From the NCBI RefSeq assembly GCF_001482365.1, contig NZ_CP013254.1, positions 806,001 to 870,000 of the forward strand: 64,000 nt of DNA, in the 5' to 3' direction. A program made the position numbers and the translations under genes. The notes beneath the pieces are model-generated. The model did no database searches, was not told where the DNA came from, and saw only the letters and a list, made by a program, of their open reading frames with translations. Positions 41,831-51,095 of this stretch are shown piece after piece (the stretch's first letter is position 1; each line of letters opens with the position of its first letter). This stretch comes from Kocuria flava. GTDB taxonomy: Bacteria > Actinomycetota > Actinomycetes > Actinomycetales > Micrococcaceae.

Positions 41831-42960
41831 GGGACTATCGCAGTAACGGTGTAAGAGGCCCAATCACCCCGAGAGGGGCTGGAGGGTCGACATGAGCGAG
41901 AACATCGAGACACTGGTGGACGTGAGCCCACCACCACCCGGCGAGCAGCCGGATCAGACACCGGAGCTGTCCCCGGCCGAGCAGGACACGGTCCGGGAAC
42001 TGGTCCGTGCCGCCCGCGCCAGCGGGACGGCGTTGACCGGTCCGGGCGGATTGTTGAAGCAGCTGACCAAGATGGTCGTCGAGGCCGCCCTGGACGAGGA
42101 GATGAACGAGCACCTCGGCTACGAGCCCGGCGAGCCCGAGGGGCGCAACCGCGGCAACTCGCGCAACGGGAAACGGTCCAAGACGGTCATCACCGACAAC
42201 GCCGGCCCCGTGCAGATCGAGGTCCCGCGGGACCGCGAGGCGACCTTCGAGCCGGTAATCGTGCGCAAGCGCCAGCGGCGCCTTTCGGACCTGGACCAGG
42301 TCGTCCTCTCGCTCTCGGCCAAGGGACTGACCACCGGGGAGATCAGCGCGCATCTGGGCGAGGTCTACGGCGCGGAAGTCTCCAAGGACACCGTCACCCG
42401 CATCACCGACCGGGTCATCGAGGAGATGCAGGCGTGGTGGGCCAGGCCCCTGGAGCAGGTCTACGCGGCGGTGTTCATCGACGCGATCATGGTCAAAGTC
42501 CGTGACGGGCAGGTCCGCAACCGGCCCGTGTACGCCGCCATCGGGGTGGACCTGGCCGGGCACAAGGACATCCTGGGGATGTGGGCCGGGGACGGCGACG
42601 GGGAGTCGGCGAAGTTCTGGTACGCCGTGCTGACCGACCTGAAGTCCCGCGGCGTCAAGGACGTGTTCTTCGTGGTCTGCGACGGCCTGAAAGGCCTGCC
42701 CGACAGCGTGAACGCGGTGTTCCCGGCCGCGATCGTCCAAACGTGCATCATCCACCTGATCCGCGGGACGTTCCGGTACGCCTCGCGGAAGTACTGGGAC
42801 GAGCTCGCCAAGGACCTGAAACCGGTCTACACCGCCCCGACCGCTGCCGCCGCCGAGGCCGCCCTGGAGGAAGTGGAGGACAAGTGGGGCGCCCGGTACC
42901 CGGCGATCAGCCGACTCTGGCGCGGGGCGTGGACGGAGTTCGTGCCGTTCCTGGACTACG

Positions 42961-44720
42961 GAGCCTGTTGCAGAATCGGGTGTTGCCCAGGCGTGGTTTG
43001 TCGGTGGCGGGCAGGGGATGATGTGACATGGCCAAGTCGTATCGCCCGGTGCTCCGGAACCAGCCGATGCTGTTGCCGGTGGATCTGCGGGAGTGGCTTC
43101 CGCAGAATCACCTGGTCTGGTTCGTGCTGGAGACCGTCGAGGCTCTCGACACCACTGCTCTGGAACGCACCCGGCGTCGCGGTGGGGCCGGCGCGGCCGG
43201 CTACGACCCGCAGATGCTGCTGGGACTGTTGGTCTACGCCTACTGCCAAGGGGTGCGGTCCTCGCGGGCGATCGAACGGATGTGTCTCACCGACGTGGCG
43301 TTTAGGGTGTTGTGCGCCCAGGACGGCCCGGACCACACCACGATCGCCCGGTTCCGCGCCGATTCCCAGGACGCGTTCACGGAGTTGTTCGCGCAGGTCT
43401 TGATGATTGCCGCCCGGGCCGGGCTGGGCCGGTTCGGTACGGTCGCCATCGACGGCACCAAGATCGCAGCCAACGCCTCGATCGACGCCAACCGTGGCCA
43501 GGACTGGTTCGACCGCCACGTCGCCGGCGTGGTCGCCGAGGCCGAGGAGACAGACCGGGCCGAGGATGCTGCAGCACATGAGAGTGATGGCGACGACCGC
43601 CCGGATCGGGTGCCCGCCGCCTTGCGGGATCGCACCCGGCGGCTGGAGAGGATCCAGCAGGCCTCCGAAGAGCTCAAGGCCCAGCGGCAACGACGGACCC
43701 GGGAACAGGCCGAGCACGAGGCCGCCGCATTGGCCCGGCGCCGCCGCTCGGAGCAAGGACAGCCGGTGGTGGGCCGGATCCCGAACGGGCCGCACCGGCT
43801 GGCTGAGGCACGGGCGCACCTGGCCCGGGAGATCACCTCCCATCAGGCGAAACTGGACCGGTACGCCGCCCTGGTCGCGGCCGGCAGGAAACCGATGGGG
43901 CGACCACCGGTGCCGATGGCCGAGAGCACCAGGGTGGCGCGGGCGCGCCGCGTCGTGGCCAACGCCGAGGCCGCCGCAGCCGCCGTGGAGCCGGTCCCGG
44001 CCGGGAAGGAGCTGCCGAAGGTCGTGGCGAACACCACCGACCCGCAATCGCGGATCATGCCGACCCGTCGAGGGTTCCTGCAGGGATACAACGCCCAGGT
44101 CGCGGTCACCAGCGATCAGCTCATCGTCGCGGTGCAGGTGGGACAGACACCGAACGATCAAGCCTGCTTCACCCCGATGATGGACGCCGCCCAGGACGCC
44201 GCGACGCGGATGCACGCCCACACCGGCAACCCCGATCACCTGGTGGGCACCGTGCTGGCCGACGCCGGGTACAACAGCGACGCCAACCTCACAGCCGCAG
44301 GACCGGACCGATTGATCGCTCTGGGCAAGCGGCGCGACGACCAGCGCGCCGCAGCCCAGGAACCAGCACACGGGCCGCCGCCAGCGGAGGCGACCCCGCG
44401 TGAGGCCAACGCCCACCGGCTACGCACCCGTGAAGGCCGCGATCTCTACAAGCGGCGAGCAGCGACGGTGGAACCCGGCATCGGCAACCTGAAGAAGATC
44501 ATCGACCGGTTCTCCTGCCGCGGCCTCGATCACGCCACCAGCGAGCTACACCTGGCCGCCACAGCGTTCAACATCCTCAAAATCCACCGAGCAACCCCCA
44601 CCGCCTGAAGGCAGGGGTCCTGGACCCCTGTCCTCGGCGCGGTTCTGGGCCGGCCCCTCGTCATCATCGGCTCAGGCCAGCTTTGGACCGGCTCCTGCAG
44701 GCCGATTCTGCAACAGGCTC
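42961..44720 (+). mobile_element. IS1182-like insertion sequence nested in IS256 copy B
   Basis: Ends are a perfect 19-base inverted repeat, GAGCCTGTTGCAGAATCGG at 42,961-42,979 and its complement at 44,702-44,720. A 4-base target duplication TACG lies at 42,957-42,960 and 44,721-44,724. Total length is 1,760 bases, with one intact transposase gene. Confidence 0.93.
43028..44608 (+). CDS. IS1182-family transposase
   Basis: A 526-residue transposase. The N-terminus has YRPVLRNQPMLLPVDLREWL and PENHLVWFV-like sequence (PQNHLVWFVLETVEAL), followed by PQMLLGLLVYAYCQGVRSSR. HTTIARFRADSQDAFTELFA and TVAIDGTKIAANASIDANR carry the first DDE Asp. A charged coiled-coil insert lies at of about 180-250; late motifs are VLADAGYNSDANL and the Glu-containing EPGIGNLKKIIDRFSCRGL. 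Intact, probably able to move. Confidence 0.92.
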   Translation: MAKSYRPVLRNQPMLLPVDLREWLPQNHLVWFVLETVEALDTTALERTRRRGGAGAAGYDPQMLLGLLVYAYCQGVRSSRAIERMCLTDVAFRVLCAQDGPDHTTIARFRADSQDAFTELFAQVLMIAARAGLGRFGTVAIDGTKIAANASIDANRGQDWFDRHVAGVVAEAEETDRAEDAAAHESDGDDRPDRVPAALRDRTRRLERIQQASEELKAQRQRRTREQAEHEAAALARRRRSEQGQPVVGRIPNGPHRLAEARAHLAREITSHQAKLDRYAALVAAGRKPMGRPPVPMAESTRVARARRVVANAEAAAAAVEPVPAGKELPKVVANTTDPQSRIMPTRRGFLQGYNAQVAVTSDQLIVAVQVGQTPNDQACFTPMMDAAQDAATRMHAHTGNPDHLVGTVLADAGYNSDANLTAAGPDRLIALGKRRDDQRAAAQEPAHGPPPAEATPREANAHRLRTREGRDLYKRRAATVEPGIGNLKKIIDRFSCRGLDHATSELHLAATAFNILKIHRATPTA

Positions 44721-45014
44721 TACGACGTGGAGATCCGCCGGGTGATCTGCTCGACCAACGCGATCGAGTCGCTCAACGCCCGGTTTCGCCGTGCCGTGCG
44801 GGCCCGGGGGCACTTCCCGAATGAGCAGTCCGCGATGAAGACCCTGTACCTCGTCGTGCGTTCCCTGGACCCGAAGGGTACCGGGCAGACACGATGGGTC
44901 ACACGGTGGAAGCCGGCGCTGAACGCCTTCGCCATCACCTTCGCCGACCGGATGCCGGCAGCGGAGAACCACTAACCATGGAAACGCCTCTTACACCGTT
45001 AGAGCGACAGTCCC

Positions 45015-46706
45015 GAACACGTGGCTGGTGGGGACGTCGATGAACGGCGACACCGCCGGTGGGGTGAACTCCGGCTCCCCGGCCAGGCGGTACATGAACG
45101 CGGCCATCTGGTCGCGCAGCACGTTGGACTCCGGCCGGTAGAGGCGGGTGCCGCCGGGGCCGGACCAGCCGGTGGAGATGCCCTGCGCGGCCAGCCAGGC
45201 CATGTGCTTGTAGAACGCGCGAGTGGTGGCGACGTCGGCGAACGGTGAGGTGGCCGGGGCCGTGTAGGCCGGTGAGCCGGCCAGGCGGTAGAGGAACGCG
45301 GCCATGATCTCGCGGGTCACTTTCGCGGTGGGGCGGAATTCCTTGCCCCGGGGCGTGGACCAGCCTCCGGAGACGCCGACCTCCGAGAGCCAGGAGATCT
45401 CGTTGTAGAAGACGTAGGAGGTGGACACGTCGGTGAACGGGGTCATCACCGGCCCGCGGTAGGGCATCCCGTCCCAGGCGTTGTGCATGACCACCGGCCG
45501 GAAGTCGGGGGAGTAGCCGTCGGAGAACAGCATGCCCCCGGTCGCCGTGTAGACGATGTCCTCCAGCCCATGGGTGGTGATCTGGGAGATCAGCCGGGAG
45601 GGCAGCGAGATGACGTGCTGGGCTTCCTGCCACTGCCAAAACAGACGGTTGGTGCCCTCGATGCGGGTGAGCGTGACCTGCCCGGGCAGGGACCTACCGA
45701 AGTAGTCGTCGGGTGATCCGGCGTTGAAGGTCATCATGCGGGCGCCGTTGGCCGGGTCGATCTCCTGTACGGCGCTCTCGGCAGAGACGTAGAGCTTGCC
45801 CAGCACCTCCACGATGGCGTGCAACACCTCGTAGGGCCAGTAGCTTGCGGTGCGGTGCGGCTCCTCACGCTGCCACAGCACCGTGGAGGTCGCCGGGTCG
45901 AAGGCGAAGACGACCGGAGCGACGCTGTAGTCGGTGCCGTTGGGACGGGTGGTGCCGTAGACGGTGTCGCCGATGGCCGTCAGGTGGTTGACCCGGTGGC
46001 CCGGGAAGAGGTCGTGGCGGATCGAGACCGTCCCGGTGGACTTGTTGATGATGCCCAGCGCACCGGTGGTGCCGGCGGGCGCCTCGCCGTAGTAGTCGTC
46101 GTACCCGTCGGGCACGGCGGCGAAGACGGCGTGGGAGTTGGTAGCGGCCCACGACTCGGCCCGCTCCTGCCCGCTGCCGGCCAGGGAATGAATCCGGCGA
46201 TAGGAGGACGCCGAGCCCGCGCCCATGCTGATGACGTGGGAGTAGATGCCTCCGTCGCCGGTGCCGAAGTACAGGATGTTCCCTGCCACGGTCATTCCGG
46301 AGACCCAGCCGATCGCGGCGGTCTCCGGGGAGAGCTGGTAGGCGCGCGTGGACATGTTGGTGGCTGTCAGGCCCAGCTTGTCCTTCTGCTTGCCGCCGGC
46401 GTAGATGATGTTTGTAGCGCGGTTGAGCGCCGTCGCGCCGGGCAGGGCCGTCGCCTGCTGCGTGGAGCTGTAGCGGGACCAGTAGCGGAAGACGTAGAAG
46501 GTCCCGGAGTCGGTCTCCGGGGTGTCGAAGAAGAGGCCGGAGTACCCGGTGGAGGCCGTCGACGCGGTGAGCGCCATGCGAGTCGGCTCGGCGGCCACGG
46601 CCGGGGAGAGACGGGTGCCGCCGGCGAGGGCTGCGGCACCGCCGAGCAGGGCGACGGCGGAGAGCAGGGTGCGCCGCGTAGGCACGGCAGTGGAGAGCTC
46701 AGACAC
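45015..46706 (-). pseudogene. Secreted SLH-domain surface protein, 5' part, interrupted by IS256
   Basis: Begins at a GTG (46,706) behind AAAGGAAA and has a twin-arginine-like signal, VPTRRTLLSAVALLGGAAA. A region of about 360 residues with repeated strand motifs (TNIIYAGGKQKDKLG, ILYFGTGDGGIYSHV, VYGTTRPNGTDY) resembles a beta-propeller. Then come SLH-like repeats: YVFYNEISWLSEVGVSGGWS and AFYKHMAWLAAQGISTGWSG, each ending MAAFxYRLAG. The third repeat is cut after PTSHVF by IS256 copy B, and the rest is at 41,679-41,830. Rejoined, the gene is fully open (about 615 residues). An intact product would be bound to the cell wall. An ATG at 46,769 is an alternative start. Confidence 0.85.
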
Positions 46707-47061
46707 GGGGGTGTTTCCTTTCGCGGTGCTGTCTGGATGCAGCACGGGGATGGTGGCCGGGGACGCCACGGTGCCGAGCTTAGGCGTATGGCGGACTCGA
46801 TCCCGAAGGTGTTTCTTTTTGCAACGCGACCGCGGGGCCCGAGCGCACCATGGCGGTGAGTCAGAGTCCGCTCAAATGCAGGAGGAGGCGGCTCGGTAGA
46901 ACAACGCCGCCATTCGTCCGCGAGAAACTTCCTACAACCGTCGGTAGACCGTGCCAGTGGAGCTCGACCCTTCGGCGGTAATTTTGGCGTGGGACATCCA
47001 CCAGACCGCCTTCTAAAAGGTCGAGAAGAAGGTGATGTCCTCCTGCAGGCTGCGAATCCCC

Positions 47062-47777
47062 TTGGGGTCGACGCCCTGCTGGGCCTCTACGGGCTGCTCA
47101 TCCGTTTCCGGATGGCGGAGTCCCACGTGTTCGAGGCCAGTGCCGAGGCGGCAGCGGCCGACGTCGTCGTCGCCCGCCCGTCCGTGTGGCGCACCCTGTG
47201 GAGCGAGAAGCGGGCGGTCCTGCACATCTCGGCTCTGTCGATGAGCGGCGTGGTCGTCTTCTACACCTGGTTCATCTTCGCCCCGTCCTACGCGGTGGCC
47301 GTGCACGGGCTGGATGCCCAGCACTCCCTGGTGGCCGGGCTGCTGGTGCAGGGCGTGTTCCTGGGCATGATCCCGCTCATGGGCCGGCTGGCCGACCGGT
47401 GGGGCCGGAAGCCGCTGGCCTTCGTCTTCACCCTGGGCTTCGCCGTCCTGGCGTTCCCGCTGGAGTGGCTGCTGGGCTCCGGGTCGGTGAGCCTGTTCGC
47501 GAGCATGGGCATCGCCTCGGTGCTGCTGGCCGCGGCCTGCGCCCCGCTGGGGGCGATCTTCACCGAGCTCGTGCCCACCCGGGTGCGGGCCACCGTGGTC
47601 GGCTTCACCTACGGCGGCGCTTCGCCGGTCTTCGGCGGCAGCGCCCCGTACCTGAACACCTGGGTGTCCTCCCAAGGTATGCGCGCAGTGTTCGTCGTCG
47701 CCCTGATCGCCGCCTGCCTGGTCACCGCGGCCGTCACCCTGCGGATGCCGGAGACCCGTACGGTAGAGCTGACCTGA
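47062..47777 (+). pseudogene. MFS transporter, N-terminal half missing
   Basis: The frame matches only the second half of a metabolite:H+ symporter-type MFS protein. It enters at LLGLYGLLIRFRMAESHVFE, the central loop after helix 6, and continues with about six membrane segments. GRLADRWGRKPLAFVFTL is the internal repeat of the MFS signature loop, and TELVPTRVRATVVGFTYGGA is typical of the MHS subgroup. No N-terminal half is found upstream. It ends 22 bases before a LysR gene, with which it was probably co-inherited. Confidence 0.75.
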
Positions 47778-47799
47778 TCCCCGGCGCGAGGCGGCACTG

Positions 47800-48717
47800 A
47801 TGACACGGTTCACCCTGCGGCAGCTCGAGTACTTCCGGGCGATCGCACGGACCGGGAGCATCAGTGCCGCCGCCGCGCAGGAAATGACCTCCCGCTCCGC
47901 CATGGCCAGCGCGCTCGGGGAACTGGAGAAGTCGCTCGACGCGGAACTGGTCATCCGACGCAAGGCGCAGGGCATCGTGCTCACCGAGGCCGGCCAGGAG
48001 GTGCTCGAGCTCGCCTCGAATCTGCTGCACCAGGCCGAGGAGCTCGAGGGCGCGGTTCATCCGGAGCGCCTGCGCGGCACGGTGTCCGTGGGCTGCTTCA
48101 GTTCGCTCGCTCCGACCTTCCTGCCGGTCATGATGGACACGTTCGCCCGCGCCCACCCCGACGTTCAGTTCCGTGCCCATGCCGAGCCGGAAGACCTCCT
48201 GCTCAAGCGGCTGCGGGCCGGGGAGATCGACGTGGCGGTCTCCTACAATCTGCACGAGGACCCCACTTTGGAGTCGGTGGAGCTCTACCGCACCCGCATG
48301 CACGTCATCCTGGCCGCCGACGACCCGCTGGCTGCCGAACCCACGGTGCCCGCCGCCGCGCTCATGTCCCGGCGGCTCATCCTCCTCGACACCCCGCCGA
48401 GCCCGCAGTACGTCATGGAGTACTTCACCGGCCAGGGCTTGTCCCCGCGCGCGGAGGAGATGTTCTCCATCTTCGAGCTGCTCCGCTCGCTGGTGGCGCG
48501 GGGGATGGGCTACTCCCTGTTCATCCAGGAGCCGGCCGGCGGGCTCAGCTATGAAGGGCTCCCGCTGGCCAGCCGTCCACTGGATCCACCACCGTGGACC
48601 GAGCGGGTCTCGATCGCCCTGCCCGCGAGGCGGCGTCCGTCGGGGACGGCGCGGGCGTTCGTCCTGGCGGCGAAGGCTGCGGCTCCGAGCTACTCGCCGC
48701 CGGACCCGTACTGGTAG
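47800..48717 (+). CDS. LysR-family transcription regulator
   Basis: A 305-residue regulator. The N-terminal winged HTH (3-62) is FTLRQLEYFRAIARTGSISA, then AAAQEMTSRSAMASALGELE, EKSLDAELVIRRKAQGIVLT. The substrate-binding domain (of about 90-290) starts LRGTVSVGCFSSLAPTFLPV and has GEIDVAVSYNL and RSLVARGMGYSLFIQEP. Intact and of normal length. The likely regulated gene would be the neighbouring transporter, now truncated. GAGGCGG precedes the ATG. Confidence 0.9.
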   Translation: MTRFTLRQLEYFRAIARTGSISAAAAQEMTSRSAMASALGELEKSLDAELVIRRKAQGIVLTEAGQEVLELASNLLHQAEELEGAVHPERLRGTVSVGCFSSLAPTFLPVMMDTFARAHPDVQFRAHAEPEDLLLKRLRAGEIDVAVSYNLHEDPTLESVELYRTRMHVILAADDPLAAEPTVPAAALMSRRLILLDTPPSPQYVMEYFTGQGLSPRAEEMFSIFELLRSLVARGMGYSLFIQEPAGGLSYEGLPLASRPLDPPPWTERVSIALPARRRPSGTARAFVLAAKAAAPSYSPPDPYW

Positions 48718-48740
48718 GGCAAAGGTTCTGGCTCCGCAGG

Positions 48741-48815
48741 CCGCAACCGTTTATGGGCGACCTGAAGTGCAAATACGAGTACGGGCCCGGCCATGAGGCC
48801 GCTCTCTACGGTGAC
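48741..48815 (+). pseudogene. Short mcrC relic
   Basis: One frame reads FMGDLKCKYEYGPGHEAALY, which aligns with FVGDVKYKRDAGPGHEADLY of the McrC protein at 33,798 (nuclease motif with the catalytic Lys). It has no start, no flanking McrC sequence and soon reaches unrelated sequence. It is a leftover of another McrBC locus that was deleted or replaced. Confidence 0.65.
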
Positions 48816-48879
48816 ATCGACTCGACCACCCGCCACGTGTCCTCGGGCCCGAGATGGCATCGCGCGATAGATTCATCCA

Positions 48880-50637
48880 ATGAGCGACTCCCCGGATCAA
48901 GTCATCGCGAAGGACAACTTCACCCAATACAAGGCAGCCAACTACGCGAAGCTCTCGGACGATGAGGCCTTCGAGCGGTTCACCATGAGCTTGCTGCTAA
49001 AGCAGTACGGCGCCGGACCTGCCGACATCGAGCAGGGCCTGGTATCTGGGACCGACGATGGTGGCATTGACGGCTTCTACGTGTTCCTGAATGGCCGTGA
49101 ACCGGTAGGGTCTGATTCAATACGGCTCACAAACCGCAGGAATGCTCTTGAAGGACTACAAACAGGCGTCACTCTCGACGTAGTAGTCGTCCAGACAAAA
49201 AAAGAGTCGACTTGGGACACGAATGTTTTCCCTAAAATTGAAAGCGCTCTGAAATCCATCTTTGACACTAGTCAGACAGCCGCCGACCTCAGATCATTCC
49301 CTCTCAATGACGACATAATTGAGAAGACAATGACGTGGCGGAAGCTACGCTCCAAGATCGCGATGCTCGCGCCTGTCGTTCATTTTCATGTGTACTACGC
49401 CACCTTCGCGAAGCAACCAGATGTAAACAACTACATGAAAACTAAGGCCCGACAACTTAAAGCATGGTTGGTGACCAGCCTCCCTACGGGCAGCACCACC
49501 TCAGTGGAGTACGTAGGTGATGCCGAACTCGTCACTCGTCTGCGTGTTGGATCGGACTTCGTGGCGAAGCTCGTTTTAACGAAGTTGCCGATTCGCGAAG
49601 CTAATGCCCTGGTAGGGCTGGTCTCGATCAAAGACTATCTCAAGTTTCTGAGATACGATAAATCCAAGGTAATCCGAAATGAGATGTTTGCCGTTAACGT
49701 GCGCGATTACGCTGGATCGAATGTCCGCGTCAACGATGCGATTGGAAAGACCCTCGCGGGTGATTCTGAGTCTCTGTTCTGGTGGCTCAATAACGGGATC
49801 ACGATTATTGTTGACAAAGCCGACAATCCACTTGAACTCGTGTGGGTGCTGACGAATCCTCTAATCGTGAACGGCCTACAAACGTCACATGTCATCCATG
49901 AACAAGATCTGGCCAAGAGCATTACGAAAAAACGACTAAATCAGTCCGTCCTCGTCCGGGTGATTACTGAATCTGACCCCGAAGTGCGCGAAGCGATCAT
50001 CAGCGGGACCAACAATCAGACCGCGATCGCAAGCCTCCAGCTTCACGCAAACGAAGAGAAGCAGTTACGCATCGAAGAGTTCCTGCGCGCCTACGGCTGG
50101 TACTACGAACGCCGTCGTTACCAGTATCGCGGAATGAAGGTTCCTGCGAGCAGGATTCGAAACATGACCGAGGTGGGTCAGGCAGTCATGGCGTATCGTC
50201 TCCTCCAGCCTGACACTGCCAGGGCGCGGCCTACGTCGTTGCTCGGCACCAACGCCGGGTGGGAGAAAGTCTTTGATTCTAGTGAATCGGAGGAACTCTA
50301 CCTGAAGGCTTTAACTGTGGTCGATGCGGTCGATGATTACCTCAGAACGAGTGAAGCAAAGGCTATTGCTGATGATCTGACTAATGCGCGCTATTACCTT
50401 GTTGCCGGCTACGGGTTGCGAACGTCTGGCATCAAGAAGCTCGAGGACTTCGAAAAGATTCCCACTTCGGCCTTGAAGCAAAATCCATCCGCGACTGTGC
50501 TCACTGAACTGCACGAGCTTCTCTATCAAGAGGTTGGAAAGCTTGATGATGGCAAGACTGCTCTGGATCGTATGTTTAAAGGCGCCAAACTGAAGACGGC
50601 ATTCTTTGATCAAATTCTCGGACTAAACGCTCACTAG
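48880..50637 (+). CDS. AIPR-family (abortive infection phage resistance) protein
   Basis: A 585-residue protein. The N-terminal part has DEAFERFTMSLLLKQYG and GTDDGGIDGFYVFLNG, then VVVQTKKESTWDTNVFPKIE, a restriction-nuclease-like pattern (Asp in GGIDG, QTK as the Gln-x-Lys of a PD-(D/E)xK fold). The AIPR domain spans of about 230-560 and includes LFWWLNNGITIIVDKADNP, VNGLQTSHVIHEQ, and SGTNNQTAIASLQLHANEEK, the family signature. AIPR proteins act in abortive infection. Codon and base composition are clearly AT-richer than all neighbours, so recent transfer is likely. It stands 458 bases before pglW. Confidence 0.88.
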   Translation: MSDSPDQVIAKDNFTQYKAANYAKLSDDEAFERFTMSLLLKQYGAGPADIEQGLVSGTDDGGIDGFYVFLNGREPVGSDSIRLTNRRNALEGLQTGVTLDVVVVQTKKESTWDTNVFPKIESALKSIFDTSQTAADLRSFPLNDDIIEKTMTWRKLRSKIAMLAPVVHFHVYYATFAKQPDVNNYMKTKARQLKAWLVTSLPTGSTTSVEYVGDAELVTRLRVGSDFVAKLVLTKLPIREANALVGLVSIKDYLKFLRYDKSKVIRNEMFAVNVRDYAGSNVRVNDAIGKTLAGDSESLFWWLNNGITIIVDKADNPLELVWVLTNPLIVNGLQTSHVIHEQDLAKSITKKRLNQSVLVRVITESDPEVREAIISGTNNQTAIASLQLHANEEKQLRIEEFLRAYGWYYERRRYQYRGMKVPASRIRNMTEVGQAVMAYRLLQPDTARARPTSLLGTNAGWEKVFDSSESEELYLKALTVVDAVDDYLRTSEAKAIADDLTNARYYLVAGYGLRTSGIKKLEDFEKIPTSALKQNPSATVLTELHELLYQEVGKLDDGKTALDRMFKGAKLKTAFFDQILGLNAH

Positions 50638-51095
50638 CGGTTCGCCATTGGAATACTCCCCCCAGATACGTTTAATTCGACCAGGTAGAAATGGTGCCCT
50701 TACCATAGGTTATCGTTCGGAATGCTGGGCGCCGCTGCCCGGCTTCCTGTCGGGCATCGAACCTGTCTGCGCCGGGCATGGGCAAGGGGTGTGAGCCGGA
50801 CTCGCTTCGAAGCCAGACTTGTAACCTTTACGCGGGACAGTCCGACGCTCGTCCGTTCGGTCGTGGGAAGTCGATCGGGGCGTCGAATCGTGGAGCCCGA
50901 ACTGACTTCCAGCTCGGTCGCCGTGGTCAAGTGGCGTGCGTTGCAGCCTGGCCGTTCGGAGAGGTTGCAACGCCGTAGCCGAGAGTTCGGATCCTCTAGG
51001 GTGGAGGGATGTGCCGTCATCAAACCGGTTGCATTTTCATGATGCTGTTAGCGTGACTGCACCGTAGCGACACCGGGAAGCAGGGAGGAACGACG
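50638..51095. other. Intergenic region between AIPR and pglW
   Basis: About 460 bases with no credible gene. The first part is AT-rich like the AIPR gene and the second part returns to high GC, so the transferred segment probably ends near 50,720. The promoter of the pgl operon should lie in the last 100 bases, where GCATTTTCATGATGCTGTTA stands out as AT-rich. Confidence 0.45.

Larger units (their letters stand above)
41892..44975 (+). pseudogene. IS256 copy B transposase, interrupted by IS1182-like element
   Basis: The 5' part (41,892-42,960) encodes RNRGNSRNGKRSKTVITDN, the first Asp in AAVFIDAIMVKVRDG and the second in VFFVVCDGLKGLPDS, and ends FVPFLDY. The 3' part (44,725-44,975) resumes in frame with VEIRRVICSTNAIESLNARF (catalytic Glu region) and ends ITFADRMPAAENH. 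Joining 42,960 to 44,725 gives an uninterrupted protein of 439 residues, the normal size. The element is therefore disabled only by the secondary insertion. It is a different subgroup from the IS256 copy A transposase. Confidence 0.92.
41831..45014 (+). mobile_element. IS256-family element (copy B) carrying a nested IS1182-like element
   Basis: Terminal inverted repeats of about 28 imperfect bases: the left end begins GGGACTATCGC, then TAACGGTGTAAGAGGC; the right end reads the same in reverse with few mismatches. The 8-base duplication GAACACGT at 41,823-41,830 and 45,015-45,022 proves the borders. Its transposase gene is split by another element at 42,961-44,720. Removing both insertions restores an open SLH gene. 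Confidence 0.92.

Noticed and set aside
45060..45430. Repeated blocks that could be taken for a CRISPR-like or tandem DNA repeat
   Set aside because: They are diverged coding repeats of SLH domains, about 60 codons each, not short identical repeats with spacers.
50940..51005. tRNA-like T-arm (AGAGTTCGGATCCTCT) before pglW
   Set aside because: The stem is short and imperfect, and no matching acceptor, D or anticodon arms could be drawn around it.
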